Shown here: positions 50,913 to 61,053 of the stretch, piece after piece
Layout of the letters: the number at the start of each line of letters is the position of its first letter
Position numbering within the stretch: position 1 is the first letter of the stretch
Source of the DNA: Alphaproteobacteria bacterium
GTDB lineage: Bacteria; Pseudomonadota; Alphaproteobacteria; RF32; CAG-239
Length of the DNA: 64,000 nucleotides
Assembly (NCBI GenBank): GCA_015062285.1
Contig: SUUY01000006.1
Span: 1-64,000 of the forward strand
Direction: 5' to 3'
Program-made: the position numbers and the translations under genes
The notes under the pieces: generated by a model
The model's input: the letters and a program-made list of their open reading frames with translations, nothing else
The model's database searches: none
What the model was told of the DNA's origin: nothing

Positions 50913-53096
50913 TTATTTTGCCATTCCGAGCTCTTCCAAAACTTGTTTCTTCAAAGTGATGTTATCAGCTTTTCCGGTAGCAAATACCGGCAAAGAATCG
51001 TGATACAAAATAACTCTCGGCAAATACAGCTCAGACATTCCATTATTGCGAATGTATGTATGTAAACCGTCTTGAGTAACTTCTTTGTTGTTGGTAACAA
51101 GAACAATTTGCTCACCTTTGCTTTCGTGCGGAATAGCAACAACACCATAGGAGAAATCCTGACCACTTTGCTCATAGGCTTTGATAACCATTTCATGAAC
51201 AGCATTCAAAGACACCATTTCACCACCGATTTTGGCGAATCGTTTGATACGATCTTTGATATAAACGAATCCGATTTCATCAATATCAACCACATCTCCG
51301 GTGTGATACCAACCATCTTTTAACGGAACCAGCACACCCGGGTTATCAGACATGTAGTATCCCATCATAATGTTTGGACCTTTGACTACGAGCTCACCGC
51401 CCTTTTCAATACCATCAACTTTTTCAATTTTGTATTGAACTTTCGGCAACAACTTACCGATAGAGCCGAAGCGGTTGAATATACTGTTGTTGGCAGTAAC
51501 AACCGGAGAACATTCTGTTGATCCGTAGGCCTCCATAACACGAACTCCAAAGCGCTCAACCCACATATTACGAGTATCCGGCTTAATGGCTTCAGCACCA
51601 CCAAACATAAAGCGAATATTGTGGAAATCCATGGAGTGAGCAATTTTAGCGTAGCCACGGAAGAATGTATCTGTTCCGAACATAACTGTTGCACCAATCT
51701 CGTATACAATTTCAGAAATAATACGATAATGCAATGGAGACGGATATAAGAACAGTTTTGCGCCTTCTAACAATGGAAACAATGTTCCAACCGTTAAACC
51801 AAAGCTATGAAACATTGGCAGAGCATTAAAAATAATGTCTGTCATATTGATTGTTTCAATAGATGAAATCTGTTTGATATTAGATATTATGTTTGCATGA
51901 CTCAATACAACTGCCTTAGGCGCTCCCTCGGAACCTGATGTAAATAAGATAACAGCTTTTTTGTTTCCGCCCTCAGGATGAGGAACACGCTTAGTTTTAT
52001 AGCGAATAAAAGCAGCAATCTTATCGGCCAAGCTAATATGCTTACGCAAATCTTCAAGATAAAAAATTTCTAAGCCGCTTGCTTTTAATTCTTCAATAAC
52101 AGGTTCTAATTTGGCATTACGGATAAACAGATGAGAGGTAATAACCAATTTACATACCGCAGTATTGCACATAGACACTATATTTTTGGCCCCAACCGAA
52201 AAGTTGAGCATAACCGGCGTACGTTCGTAGGCAGATAAACCGAAAAATGTACATAACGTTGCAATAGTATTTGGTAATAACAACGCAACATTTTCATCAG
52301 GCATTGTTCTTTTTTTGAAGAATTTTCCCAAAACAAAAGACTTGATGATAATGTCTTTGTATGAGTTAGGGACACGATTAATATCTTCAACAAATGCAGG
52401 TCGGCGCATAAAGCCTTTTTTAGAATGAACTTTGGCTGTTTTCATCAATTGAGCAAACAACGAAACATTATCGTTGTAAGAAGCCTCAAAGCACATGTCA
52501 CGCATAATCATATATACTTCGTTGCTGATGTGATCACGCTGACGACGTAATTCATCTTTTAATTTGAATTTTACCGGTTTACGTACAGTAATAGTAACCT
52601 TAGGCAACGGGCGATGCGGTAATTTCCCTTTAGTTTTGGAAAAATAGCCATACTGCGGGCCGTTAATCCATACAGGAATAATAGGTGCTCCGGATTTATC
52701 AGCCAAAAGACCAGGAGCTTCATAGATTTTCATCATACTACCGTTTGATGTCATTCTACCTTCAGCAAACAGAACACAGCAACGTCCGCTGTTTACAATA
52801 GAAATGAGCTCTTTCAAATCTGATGGTTCAATAGGGTTAAATGGCATAATATCTGCCGTCCACATAATCAATCTTATCCACTTGTTGCGGTATAAGTGAC
52901 CATTTAGAGCAAATAACGGATTGCCCGGAAGGTATGCAAAAAGCATCAAAGGATCAAGAAATGATACGTGGTTGGAAATATATACGGCTTTAGCCGGAAC
53001 TTTATCTTCATCAAATGCTATGTTACACTTTACTTTGAAAGTATTGAAAATTGTACGTAAACAAAGCCTGGTAACATCTCTTAAAATTTCTCTCAA
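50913..53096 (-). CDS. aas: bifunctional acyltransferase / acyl-ACP synthetase (Aas-like)
   Basis: A 727-aa membrane-associated enzyme that re-acylates lysophospholipids with fatty acids it activates. The N-terminal PlsC-type domain has NHVSFLDP (HX4D) near residues 37-44 and FAEGRMTSNG near 107. An AMP-binding ligase domain from ~280 to the end has ILFTSGSEGAPKAVVLSHAN near 385-405 and YGSTECSP near 520. It starts at TTG 53096, 7 nt after GGAG. The neighbouring TetR regulator and fadL suggest a fatty-acid uptake and recycling module. Confidence 0.88.
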   Translation of the reverse strand: MREILRDVTRLCLRTIFNTFKVKCNIAFDEDKVPAKAVYISNHVSFLDPLMLFAYLPGNPLFALNGHLYRNKWIRLIMWTADIMPFNPIEPSDLKELISIVNSGRCCVLFAEGRMTSNGSMMKIYEAPGLLADKSGAPIIPVWINGPQYGYFSKTKGKLPHRPLPKVTITVRKPVKFKLKDELRRQRDHISNEVYMIMRDMCFEASYNDNVSLFAQLMKTAKVHSKKGFMRRPAFVEDINRVPNSYKDIIIKSFVLGKFFKKRTMPDENVALLLPNTIATLCTFFGLSAYERTPVMLNFSVGAKNIVSMCNTAVCKLVITSHLFIRNAKLEPVIEELKASGLEIFYLEDLRKHISLADKIAAFIRYKTKRVPHPEGGNKKAVILFTSGSEGAPKAVVLSHANIISNIKQISSIETINMTDIIFNALPMFHSFGLTVGTLFPLLEGAKLFLYPSPLHYRIISEIVYEIGATVMFGTDTFFRGYAKIAHSMDFHNIRFMFGGAEAIKPDTRNMWVERFGVRVMEAYGSTECSPVVTANNSIFNRFGSIGKLLPKVQYKIEKVDGIEKGGELVVKGPNIMMGYYMSDNPGVLVPLKDGWYHTGDVVDIDEIGFVYIKDRIKRFAKIGGEMVSLNAVHEMVIKAYEQSGQDFSYGVVAIPHESKGEQIVLVTNNKEVTQDGLHTYIRNNGMSELYLPRVILYHDSLPVFATGKADNITLKKQVLEELGMAK

Positions 53097-53323
53097 AATC
53101 AGTCTCCGAGAAGTTATAACTGTTTCAATTAGTACTCAATATGATATGTTTTGTAAAGTAATAAATTGTATATAACTCAAGTTTTGTTGCAAAATGTTAC
53201 ACAATGTTTTGAAAAACAAGGGGTTTTATACCCCTATTAACGGGGATAATTTTTTTTAGATTGCGTTTTTTAGAAAAAATTGTTAGTGATAAATAGTGTT
53301 TAATATCAGAAATAAGGTTTAAT

Positions 53324-53962
53324 ATGACTAAAGATTCAAAAGCAAAATTGTTGTATAGTGCATTTACTGAGTTTGCCAAAAACGGTTTTATGGGCGCTAC
53401 CACCAGAGATATTGCCGAACGCGCCAATATTAATATATCGTCTATATTATATTACTTTGGTGGCAAAAGAGGAATGTATGCTGCAGCTTTGGAAAACATT
53501 GTAGATACCGTTAAACATATGAGTGCTGATGTTTTTTCGCGTTATCAAATTGTGATTGATGGCGGAAAGCCTGAAGAAGCCAGAGCCTTTTTGAAAGAAT
53601 TGGTACAAAGATTTTTGCTTTTACTTTGCGGAGAAAACATTTCTAAAGATATGAAAACCGTGTTTTTGAGTGAATATTCCAAACCGACTGAAGACTTTAA
53701 TATATTATATGACGGACTTATTGCTCCGGTTCATAAAATGATGGCTACACTTTTGTCTCAAGCCAGCGAAGGAAAGATTGATATAAAGGACGGATATTTA
53801 TATACATTTCCCTTGTTTGCTCAGATGTTTGTTTTTGCTTCACGCAAAGAATCGATTTGCAACTTTATGGAGTGGCAAGACTATGGAGAGATTGAAAAGC
53901 AAAAACTACTTAAGTATATGATAAATCAGATAGATTTTCAAATTGACAGTAATATGCAGTGA
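53324..53962 (+). CDS. TetR-family regulator (CecR-like)
   Basis: A 212-aa DNA-binding regulator. The TetR helix-turn-helix spans about residues 8-55 (TTRDIAERANINISSILYYFGGK). The C-terminal domain is of the CecR/YbiH type (FLKELVQRFLLLLCGENI). It lies divergent from aas and 81 bp upstream of fadL, with a perfect palindrome in front of fadL. It is therefore a good candidate regulator of both, possibly sensing acyl groups; this is inferred from location. Confidence 0.85.
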   Translation: MTKDSKAKLLYSAFTEFAKNGFMGATTRDIAERANINISSILYYFGGKRGMYAAALENIVDTVKHMSADVFSRYQIVIDGGKPEEARAFLKELVQRFLLLLCGENISKDMKTVFLSEYSKPTEDFNILYDGLIAPVHKMMATLLSQASEGKIDIKDGYLYTFPLFAQMFVFASRKESICNFMEWQDYGEIEKQKLLKYMINQIDFQIDSNMQ

Positions 53963-53967
53963 ATAAT

Positions 53968-53983
53968 TCAATCATTTGATTGA
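53968..53983 (+). promoter_or_regulatory. perfect palindrome over the fadL -35 box
   Basis: TCAATCATTTGATTGA is a perfect 16-bp palindrome that overlaps the first bases of a TTGACA box. This is the expected place for a repressor operator; the TetR protein encoded just upstream is the obvious candidate. Confidence 0.6.
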
Positions 53984-54006
53984 CAATTTAAATTTTATGA
54001 TATAAG
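53980..54006 (+). promoter_or_regulatory. putative fadL promoter
   Basis: TTGACA, a 15-bp spacer and TATAAG lie about 38 bp before the fadL start. The spacer is short, which is compatible with a regulated promoter. Confidence 0.45.
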
Positions 54007-54043
54007 AATCCATCTGTCGTTTTAACAACAGAAGAGATTTCTT

Positions 54044-55300
54044 ATGAAAAAGATTATAATATTGACAGCTCTAGGTACTGTTCTAGTTGCTTCTAATGTT
54101 ATGGCTGCAGGCTTCCATTTGCGTGAACAATCTGCCGCAGCTTTAGGTAATGCTTTTGCCGGTGCTACTGCCGGTGCAGAAAATGCATCTTATGCTTATT
54201 ATAACGTTGCAGGTTTAACCCGTCAAAAAGGTACACAAATCAATATGGGTGCTACTTACATTGCTCCTCGTGCTGAGGCAGAAAATGTTAAATGGGCAGA
54301 CGGTACTCGTGGTGCTGATGTGAACAACATTGTACATGCCGCTTGGGTTCCTAACGCTACAATTTCTCACCAAGTTGATGATAAATTGACACTTGGTTTG
54401 GGTTTGAATGTTCCTTATGGTATGATCACAAAATATGATGCTGAGTGGGCAGGTAGTGATCATGGTATTACATCAAAATTGATGTCAACAACCGTTACTC
54501 CAATGGCTGCTTACAAATTAACCGATAAATTGTCTGTCGGTGCCGGTTTACAAATGCAATATATCAAAGCAAGACTTACAAGCACTGCTGGAAGAGGAGC
54601 TTTTGATGCTGCATTGGAAGGTGATACTTTTGATGTTGGCTATCAGTTCGGTGCAATGTATGAGTTTAATGAAAAAACTCGTATAGGTATTAATTATCGT
54701 AGTGAAATTAACCATAAGTTAAAAGGTGATATTAATTCAGATAAAGCTAAGGCCGCAGCAATGCTTGCTCCCGGAATATCTGCATTATTGAATCAAGATA
54801 TTTCCGCTCGCTTGGATACTCCAGAGATGATCTCTGTTGGCGCGTATCATCAACTTAATGACAAATGGGCTTTGATGGCGGAATATCAACGTGTAAATTG
54901 GAGCTCTTTCAAGAACTTGGATATTGTCGGTGTGGATACCAAGAGTTTGATTAGTCGTACTAGAGAAAATTGGCAAGATACAAACTTCTATGCAATTGGT
55001 GCCAACTACCAAATTGATGACCAGTGGAAATTGCGTTTAGGTATTGCTAAAGACCAAGCTGCTGCTAAAAAGGCTCAACGTACTCCACGTATTCCGGATT
55101 CTGACAGAACTTGGTATTCGGCAGGTTTGAGTTATGAATATAATGATAAACTGACATTTGATATTGCTTATACATATATTCAAGCTAAAAATGCTTCAAT
55201 GGATACCGATTTGACTGGTAATACGGATGGTCGTCGTGTTACTGCCGATTTCAAAAACTCGGTTAAGTTGTTCGGATTATCTATGAACTACAAGTTCTAA
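54044..55300 (+). CDS. fadL: FadL/OMPP1-family outer-membrane transporter
   Basis: A 418-aa outer-membrane beta barrel for long-chain fatty acids or other hydrophobic compounds. The signal peptide is cleaved after VMA (about residue 21). The mature N-terminus AGFHLREQSAAALGNAFAGA and the following NASYAYYNVAGL are the family hatch signature. The chain ends with Phe (NYKF), as outer-membrane barrels do. Acyl recycling by the nearby Aas fits fatty-acid import. It is monocistronic with its own terminator. Confidence 0.93.
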   Translation: MKKIIILTALGTVLVASNVMAAGFHLREQSAAALGNAFAGATAGAENASYAYYNVAGLTRQKGTQINMGATYIAPRAEAENVKWADGTRGADVNNIVHAAWVPNATISHQVDDKLTLGLGLNVPYGMITKYDAEWAGSDHGITSKLMSTTVTPMAAYKLTDKLSVGAGLQMQYIKARLTSTAGRGAFDAALEGDTFDVGYQFGAMYEFNEKTRIGINYRSEINHKLKGDINSDKAKAAAMLAPGISALLNQDISARLDTPEMISVGAYHQLNDKWALMAEYQRVNWSSFKNLDIVGVDTKSLISRTRENWQDTNFYAIGANYQIDDQWKLRLGIAKDQAAAKKAQRTPRIPDSDRTWYSAGLSYEYNDKLTFDIAYTYIQAKNASMDTDLTGNTDGRRVTADFKNSVKLFGLSMNYKF

Positions 55301-55315
55301 TCTAGCTTAAAAATA

Positions 55316-55350
55316 AAAAAAGAGCGGTCTGTTAGATCGCTCTTTTTTTT
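55316..55350. terminator. terminator between fadL and mfd
   Basis: The stem AGAGCGGTCT/AGATCGCTCT with one G-T pair and a 3-nt loop is flanked by A5 and T8. It can act on both convergent genes. Confidence 0.8.
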
Positions 55351-58300
55351 AGTTTAACAAATTGCAAATTTGCGATACATATTTTTTTATGGTGGCAACA
55401 CGAGTTGCATATTCTGATAAATCTTTTTCTATAAACAATTTTTGATCCGGACGTACTTTGATTTGCCCAAAAGAAGAAAAGATATATTCCATAAGTTTTT
55501 CCGGCTTGGCAAACGTATTCCCTCTTAAGCTGATTAACACTCCTTTGGCTCCGGCATCTATTTTATCTATACCGCCAATGCGGCACATTATTTTTATTTC
55601 AACCGTTTTTAAGAGGTTGTCTACTTCTGGCGGAATTGCCCCAAATCTATCTATCAATTCTTCACGCATGTCGGCTATTGCTTCAATAGTTTCTAGCTCG
55701 CCAATACGTTTATATAGCCCTAAACGAACCCCAAGATCTCGAACGTAGGTTTCCGGAATCATAATTGGAATTCCGGTAGTGATTTGCGGAGCCCAATCTT
55801 TGATTTCTTTTTGCTGTTCATCGGCCAAAACACCGGAACGAAGACGTAAAATTTCTTCTTCCAACATATGATGATATAATGAAATACCAACTTCTTTGAT
55901 ATGACCGGATTGTTCCTCTCCCAAAACATTTCCCGATCCTCTGATATCCATATCATGGCTGGCAAGGGAAAAACCTGCTCCCAAAGTGTCTAGGGCTTGC
56001 AAAATATTCAAGCGACGAGAAGCAACCTCAGTTAGTTTACGTTTGGGAGGAATAGTGAAATACGCATATCCTCTTTTTTTACCACGTCCGATACGTCCTT
56101 TAAGTTGGTATAGCTGCGCCAAACCGAACATATCGGAACGATACACGATCATAGTATTTACACTCGGCATATCGATACCGGATTCGATAATGGTGGTCGA
56201 AAGCAATAAATCCGCTTTACCATCGGCAAATTCGTTCATAACATCTTCCAACTGGCGAACAGGCATTTGCCCGTGAGCAACCAATATTTTAATATCGGGT
56301 GCAAGCAATTTAAGTTCTTGTTCCACGCCAAAAATATCTGACACTCGAGGACACACAAAAAAGATTTGCCCTCCTCTAAACTTCTCACGGTATATGGCTT
56401 CTTTAATCATAACCTTATCAAACGGCATTACAAAAGTACGAGCAGCCAAACGATCTACCGGTGGAGTTGCAATAACCGAAAGCTGTTTTACACCGGTTAA
56501 AGAAAGTTGCAAAGTGCGAGGAATGGGTGTGGCTGTGAGGGTCAGAACATGAACATCTGACTTCAATTGTTTTAGTTTTTCTTTGTGCACCACGCCAAAA
56601 TGTTGTTCCTCGTCGATGATTAAAAGTCCAAGATTGCAAAATTTTATGTCTTTTGATAACAAGGCATGAGTTCCTATAACTATTTCTACTCCGCCTTCTT
56701 CTAAGCCTTTTTTGGTTTCTGCCGCTTCTTTTGTGCTAACCAGACGAGAGAGCATCTTAACCCTTATGGGAAATCCCTCCATTCGAGCCTTAAAGTTTTG
56801 ATAATGCTGTCGTGCCAGTAAAGTTGTCGGCACAATTAAGGCAACTTGAGCACCGCTTGATGCAACAGCAAATGCGGCACGTAGAGCTACTTCGGTTTTA
56901 CCAAACCCTACATCTCCGCAAACTAACCTATCCATAGGTACAGATGTATTTAAATCTGCCAAAACATCGTGAATAGCATTAAGCTGATCATCTGTTTCAT
57001 TATATGGAAAACGAGAACAAAAATCGTCAAACATCCCCTGCGAAGGAATAAAACAGTCAGCTTTTTTGAGTTGACGCTCAGCAGCAATCTTTATCAGTTT
57101 TTCGGCAATGTCTCTTATTTTTTGCTTAACTTTGGCTTTTTTGGCTTGCCATGCCGATCCGCCAAGAGTATCGAGTTGAATATTTTCATCTTCTACCCCA
57201 TAGCGGGACAAAACATCGATATTTTCTACCGGTACAAAAAGTTTGGCGTCGTTGGCGTATATTATTTTGAGGCAATCATGCGGAGCTCCGCCGGCCATAA
57301 TATTTTCCAATCCCATAAAACGCCCTACTCCGTGCTCAATATGCACAACCAAATCACCAACCGATAAAGCTGAAACATCGGCTATAAAATCTTTGGCTGT
57401 TACTTTTTTGGTATGGCGTCTGTTTTGGCGTTCACCCAAAATATCTTGCTCGGATATTAAAATATATTCTTTGCTCTTAAAACCATGAGCCAAAGGCATA
57501 AGTGTTAAAACAATTTTGTTTTCGGATTTGCTTTGGCATTCTTGCCAAGTTTCGGCAATGGTGAGATTTGAGCAACCGTATTCATTCAAAAGTGAGGCTA
57601 TACGCTCTCTTGATCCTTCGGAATAGCAGGCTATAATTCGCTTAGAATCATTATTTTCTGCTAAAAACTTTTTAAGTTCGGTATAAACTTGTCCGGCGGC
57701 AATATTCTTAGTACTGGAAAAATTACGTGCCGGTATGGTTTCACAATTTATAATATTTTCAGCTTCAGGAATTGACAACGGACTAAATTCAATGGGATTT
57801 CTTTTGTTGATAAGCTGCCTGAATTCGCTTGAAGTATAATATAAAAGTTCGGGTTTTATGGGGCGATATATATCTATCTCGGTGGCCGATTTAATGCTTA
57901 GTGCTTCTAAACGAGCCTGATAATAATCGGTGATGCTTTCGGTTTTAGCCTGAGCGGCTTCATCAACATTTTTTCCGAGTACAATTTTTGCCATTGGCAT
58001 ATAGTCAAATATCCCCAACAGCGAATCATCATAAAAAAACGGAAGCCAGTTTTCCATACCGATATATTTTTTGCCGTTGGAAATTGCCTCATAAATTTCA
58101 TCATCATTAAAAGCAGACCCGAATGCTTCTCGATATTTGCTTCGAAAAGATTTTATGGTGTTGGCATCAAGCATTACCTCGCTCATCACCCTAAATGTAT
58201 ATGTATCCAATTGCCCTGTTGTGCGTTGGCTCATGGCGTCGAAAGTTCTGATGCGTTCTATCTCTTCATCAAATAAATCTATACGCAAAGGATCTTGGCT

Positions 58301-58819
58301 TCCAACCGGAAAAATATCTATAATATCTCCTCTGACAGCAAATTCACCCGGTTCAAAAACTTGCTCTACACGAACATATCCGTTTATTGATAAATAGTGC
58401 AAAAAATCATCAAACTTCAAAGCACTACCAAGCTTAAGCTCACGTGAAGAGTTAAGAAAAATTTTCTTAGGCGGAAGTTTTTGCAATATGGCACCAACGC
58501 TGGATATAACAATACGCGGATGTTTTGGATTTGGGTTTAAAGCCAATTCAGATAAGGTAGAGATACGCTCTGCCACTATATTTATATTGGGAGATACTCT
58601 ATCATACGGAACAGTATCCCATGCCGGAAAACGTAGCACTTGCAATTTCGGATTAAGATATTGCAATAAATCTGCAGTACGGGCAAGTTCTACTCCGTCG
58701 CTGACAATATATAAAATGTTATTGTTTTGGTATGCAAAATCATTGAGCAAAAAGGCATCAAACCCTTCTGCCACAGATGATAATGTATAGTCGCCCAATT
58801 TATTAATATCGTATTGCAT
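55349..58819 (-). CDS. mfd: transcription-repair coupling factor
   Basis: An 1,156-aa cytosolic DNA translocase that removes RNA polymerase stalled at lesions and recruits UvrA. The UvrB-homology module occupies about residues 1-340. The RNA-polymerase-interaction domain starts with GDLVVHIEHGVGRFMG near 485-500. The helicase domain has Walker A GDVGFGKTE near 632 and DEEQHFG near 731, then the TRG/RecG-like motif region (GQMPVRQLEDVM). A C-terminal TRCF domain follows. The length is complete. It is divergent from recG, with 82 bp between the starts. Confidence 0.97.
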   Translation of the reverse strand: MQYDINKLGDYTLSSVAEGFDAFLLNDFAYQNNNILYIVSDGVELARTADLLQYLNPKLQVLRFPAWDTVPYDRVSPNINIVAERISTLSELALNPNPKHPRIVISSVGAILQKLPPKKIFLNSSRELKLGSALKFDDFLHYLSINGYVRVEQVFEPGEFAVRGDIIDIFPVGSQDPLRIDLFDEEIERIRTFDAMSQRTTGQLDTYTFRVMSEVMLDANTIKSFRSKYREAFGSAFNDDEIYEAISNGKKYIGMENWLPFFYDDSLLGIFDYMPMAKIVLGKNVDEAAQAKTESITDYYQARLEALSIKSATEIDIYRPIKPELLYYTSSEFRQLINKRNPIEFSPLSIPEAENIINCETIPARNFSSTKNIAAGQVYTELKKFLAENNDSKRIIACYSEGSRERIASLLNEYGCSNLTIAETWQECQSKSENKIVLTLMPLAHGFKSKEYILISEQDILGERQNRRHTKKVTAKDFIADVSALSVGDLVVHIEHGVGRFMGLENIMAGGAPHDCLKIIYANDAKLFVPVENIDVLSRYGVEDENIQLDTLGGSAWQAKKAKVKQKIRDIAEKLIKIAAERQLKKADCFIPSQGMFDDFCSRFPYNETDDQLNAIHDVLADLNTSVPMDRLVCGDVGFGKTEVALRAAFAVASSGAQVALIVPTTLLARQHYQNFKARMEGFPIRVKMLSRLVSTKEAAETKKGLEEGGVEIVIGTHALLSKDIKFCNLGLLIIDEEQHFGVVHKEKLKQLKSDVHVLTLTATPIPRTLQLSLTGVKQLSVIATPPVDRLAARTFVMPFDKVMIKEAIYREKFRGGQIFFVCPRVSDIFGVEQELKLLAPDIKILVAHGQMPVRQLEDVMNEFADGKADLLLSTTIIESGIDMPSVNTMIVYRSDMFGLAQLYQLKGRIGRGKKRGYAYFTIPPKRKLTEVASRRLNILQALDTLGAGFSLASHDMDIRGSGNVLGEEQSGHIKEVGISLYHHMLEEEILRLRSGVLADEQQKEIKDWAPQITTGIPIMIPETYVRDLGVRLGLYKRIGELETIEAIADMREELIDRFGAIPPEVDNLLKTVEIKIMCRIGGIDKIDAGAKGVLISLRGNTFAKPEKLMEYIFSSFGQIKVRPDQKLFIEKDLSEYATRVATIKKYVSQICNLLN

Positions 58820-58901
58820 TTTTATTATCGTTGTTTTATTCTTGACCTAAGATATATTCATCACAAACGAATAGCAACAGTTTTTTTAAGGAAACGGCTT
58901 T

Positions 58902-60983
58902 ATGCGTCCGGAAATATTGTACCCTTTATTTACAAGCATCGGCTCGATAAAAGGAGTTGGTGAGCGTGCGTATAAGCTGGTTACAAACCTGATAGGCGGC
59001 GATAAGATAGTTAATATGATGTGGCATTTGCCATCTAATATCATTGACAGATCTTATGCCCCAAGGTTAGCCAATGCTGTTGCCGGACGAATATGTACGG
59101 TTGCGGTTAAGGTTGTAGAACATATACCTCCCAAAAATAATCGCCAACCATATAGAGTGATTGTTGAAGATGATACCGAACAGCTAACCTTGACTTTTTT
59201 TAAGGTATATGCCCAGAGTATAACCAAATCACTGCCTGTCGGTGAATTTAGGATTATCAGCGGAAAGTTGGAGAGTTTTAACGGACAATTACAAATGGCT
59301 CATCCGGATTATATAGCAAGACCGGAGGATATTGCCAAAATATTGGGAATAGAAACAGTATATCCTCTCACCGCAGGAATATCCAACAAAACAATACGCA
59401 AATATATGGAGCAAGTTTTAGCTAAAATACCGAATTTTCCGGAATGGCAAGACCAAAAATTTTTGGAACAACAGAAATGGCCAAGCTTTAAAGAAGCAAT
59501 ACTTAAAGTACACAATCCAAGATATTTATCCGATTTGGAGCCTTTTGCAACAGAGCGTTGTCGAATTGCGTATGATGAACTTTTGGCCAACCAACTGGCC
59601 TTAGCCATTGTCAGACAGAGGGTAAAAAAACAATATGGTCGCAGTATTTGCGGAAACGGAGAACTAAGGCAAAAAATTATTAATTTGCTACCGTTTAAGT
59701 TAACCGATGCACAGCAAAGGGTTTTAAATGAGATATATGCCGATTTACAACAACCATATCGTATGCTTCGTTTGCTGCAGGGAGATGTGGGAAGCGGAAA
59801 AACTATTGTTGCCCTGTTAGCTATGATTTCTGCCGTAGAATGTGGTGCACAGGCCGCCATCATGGCTCCGACGGAAATTTTGGCCAAGCAACATTTTGAG
59901 ACCATTGAAGACTTGTGCAACAAAATAGGTGTTTCTTGTGCATTATTGACCGGAAAAACCAAAACTAAGGAACGAAAGCAGATTCTTGCGGATTTGGCCG
60001 AGGGAAAAATTAATATTGTTATCGGCACACATGCCTTGTTTCAAGAAGATGTTTCTTTTAAGGATTTGGCTTTTGTGGTGATAGATGAGCAACACAGATT
60101 TGGAGTTCATCAACGCTTGATGTTATCAGAAAAAGGCAATAAGGCCGATGTTTTGGTTATGACCGCCACCCCAATCCCCAGAACATTGGTTTTGACTGCC
60201 TATGGCGATATGGAATATTCAAAAATTGACCAAGTTCCGGAGGGTAGAAAACCGGTTGACACCAGAGTATTGCCTTTAAGCAAATTGTCCGATGTAGTGC
60301 AAGGATTAAAGCGAAAACTTGAAACTGGAGCTAGAGCCTATTGGGTTTGTCCTCTTGTAGAAGAATCTGAAAAATCTGATTTAGCCGCGGCTGAAGAACG
60401 TTTTGAAAGCTTAAAAAAGATATTCGGATCATCTGTCGGCCTTGTGCATGGCAAAATGAAAGAAAAAGACAAAGATGCCGTAATGGAAGACTTTAAATCC
60501 GGAAAAATCAATTTGTTGGTCGCTACTACCGTGATTGAAGTCGGGGTTAATGTTCCGGAGGCAACTCTCATGATTATTGAGCATGCCGAGCGTTTTGGAC
60601 TAGCTCAACTCCACCAGTTGCGAGGGCGTATCAAGCGAGGTTTTGAGGCTTCGACTTGCTTGCTTTTGTACAATTTGCCGCTTAGCGAAACGGCAAAAGA
60701 ACGCCTAAACATCATGAAAAACAGCGAAGACGGATTTATGATTGCCGAAAAAGATTTGGAACTGCGTGGCGGAGGAGAAATTTTGGGCACAAAACAAAGT
60801 GGTTTTGCTAATTTTAGGCTGGCAAACATGGAAGTGCATAAAAATCTGCTCCATATTGCCAACCAAGATGCCAAAATGATCTTGGAACTGGACCCTAAAC
60901 TCGAAAGCCAAAGAGGACAAGCTTTGCGAACTTTGCTCTATTTGTTTGAAAAAGATGATATGGTTCGCAATTATCGGGGTTAA
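58902..60983 (+). CDS. recG: ATP-dependent DNA helicase RecG
   Basis: A 693-aa branch-migration helicase that remodels stalled forks and Holliday junctions. The N-terminal wedge (OB) domain spans about residues 60-150. Walker A is LLQGDVGSGKT near 289-299, DEQH lies near 394, and the C-terminal motif region with GRIKRG and the TRG-type hairpin is intact. AAGGAAA precedes the start. It is divergent from mfd; prfC follows after 70 bp. Confidence 0.97.
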   Translation: MRPEILYPLFTSIGSIKGVGERAYKLVTNLIGGDKIVNMMWHLPSNIIDRSYAPRLANAVAGRICTVAVKVVEHIPPKNNRQPYRVIVEDDTEQLTLTFFKVYAQSITKSLPVGEFRIISGKLESFNGQLQMAHPDYIARPEDIAKILGIETVYPLTAGISNKTIRKYMEQVLAKIPNFPEWQDQKFLEQQKWPSFKEAILKVHNPRYLSDLEPFATERCRIAYDELLANQLALAIVRQRVKKQYGRSICGNGELRQKIINLLPFKLTDAQQRVLNEIYADLQQPYRMLRLLQGDVGSGKTIVALLAMISAVECGAQAAIMAPTEILAKQHFETIEDLCNKIGVSCALLTGKTKTKERKQILADLAEGKINIVIGTHALFQEDVSFKDLAFVVIDEQHRFGVHQRLMLSEKGNKADVLVMTATPIPRTLVLTAYGDMEYSKIDQVPEGRKPVDTRVLPLSKLSDVVQGLKRKLETGARAYWVCPLVEESEKSDLAAAEERFESLKKIFGSSVGLVHGKMKEKDKDAVMEDFKSGKINLLVATTVIEVGVNVPEATLMIIEHAERFGLAQLHQLRGRIKRGFEASTCLLLYNLPLSETAKERLNIMKNSEDGFMIAEKDLELRGGGEILGTKQSGFANFRLANMEVHKNLLHIANQDAKMILELDPKLESQRGQALRTLLYLFEKDDMVRNYRG

Positions 60984-61053
60984 TCTCTCTTGACTTGAAT
61001 TTAAAACCAAGCTACAACTTGCACAAATTGTTTTAATATAAAGTATTTGAAAA

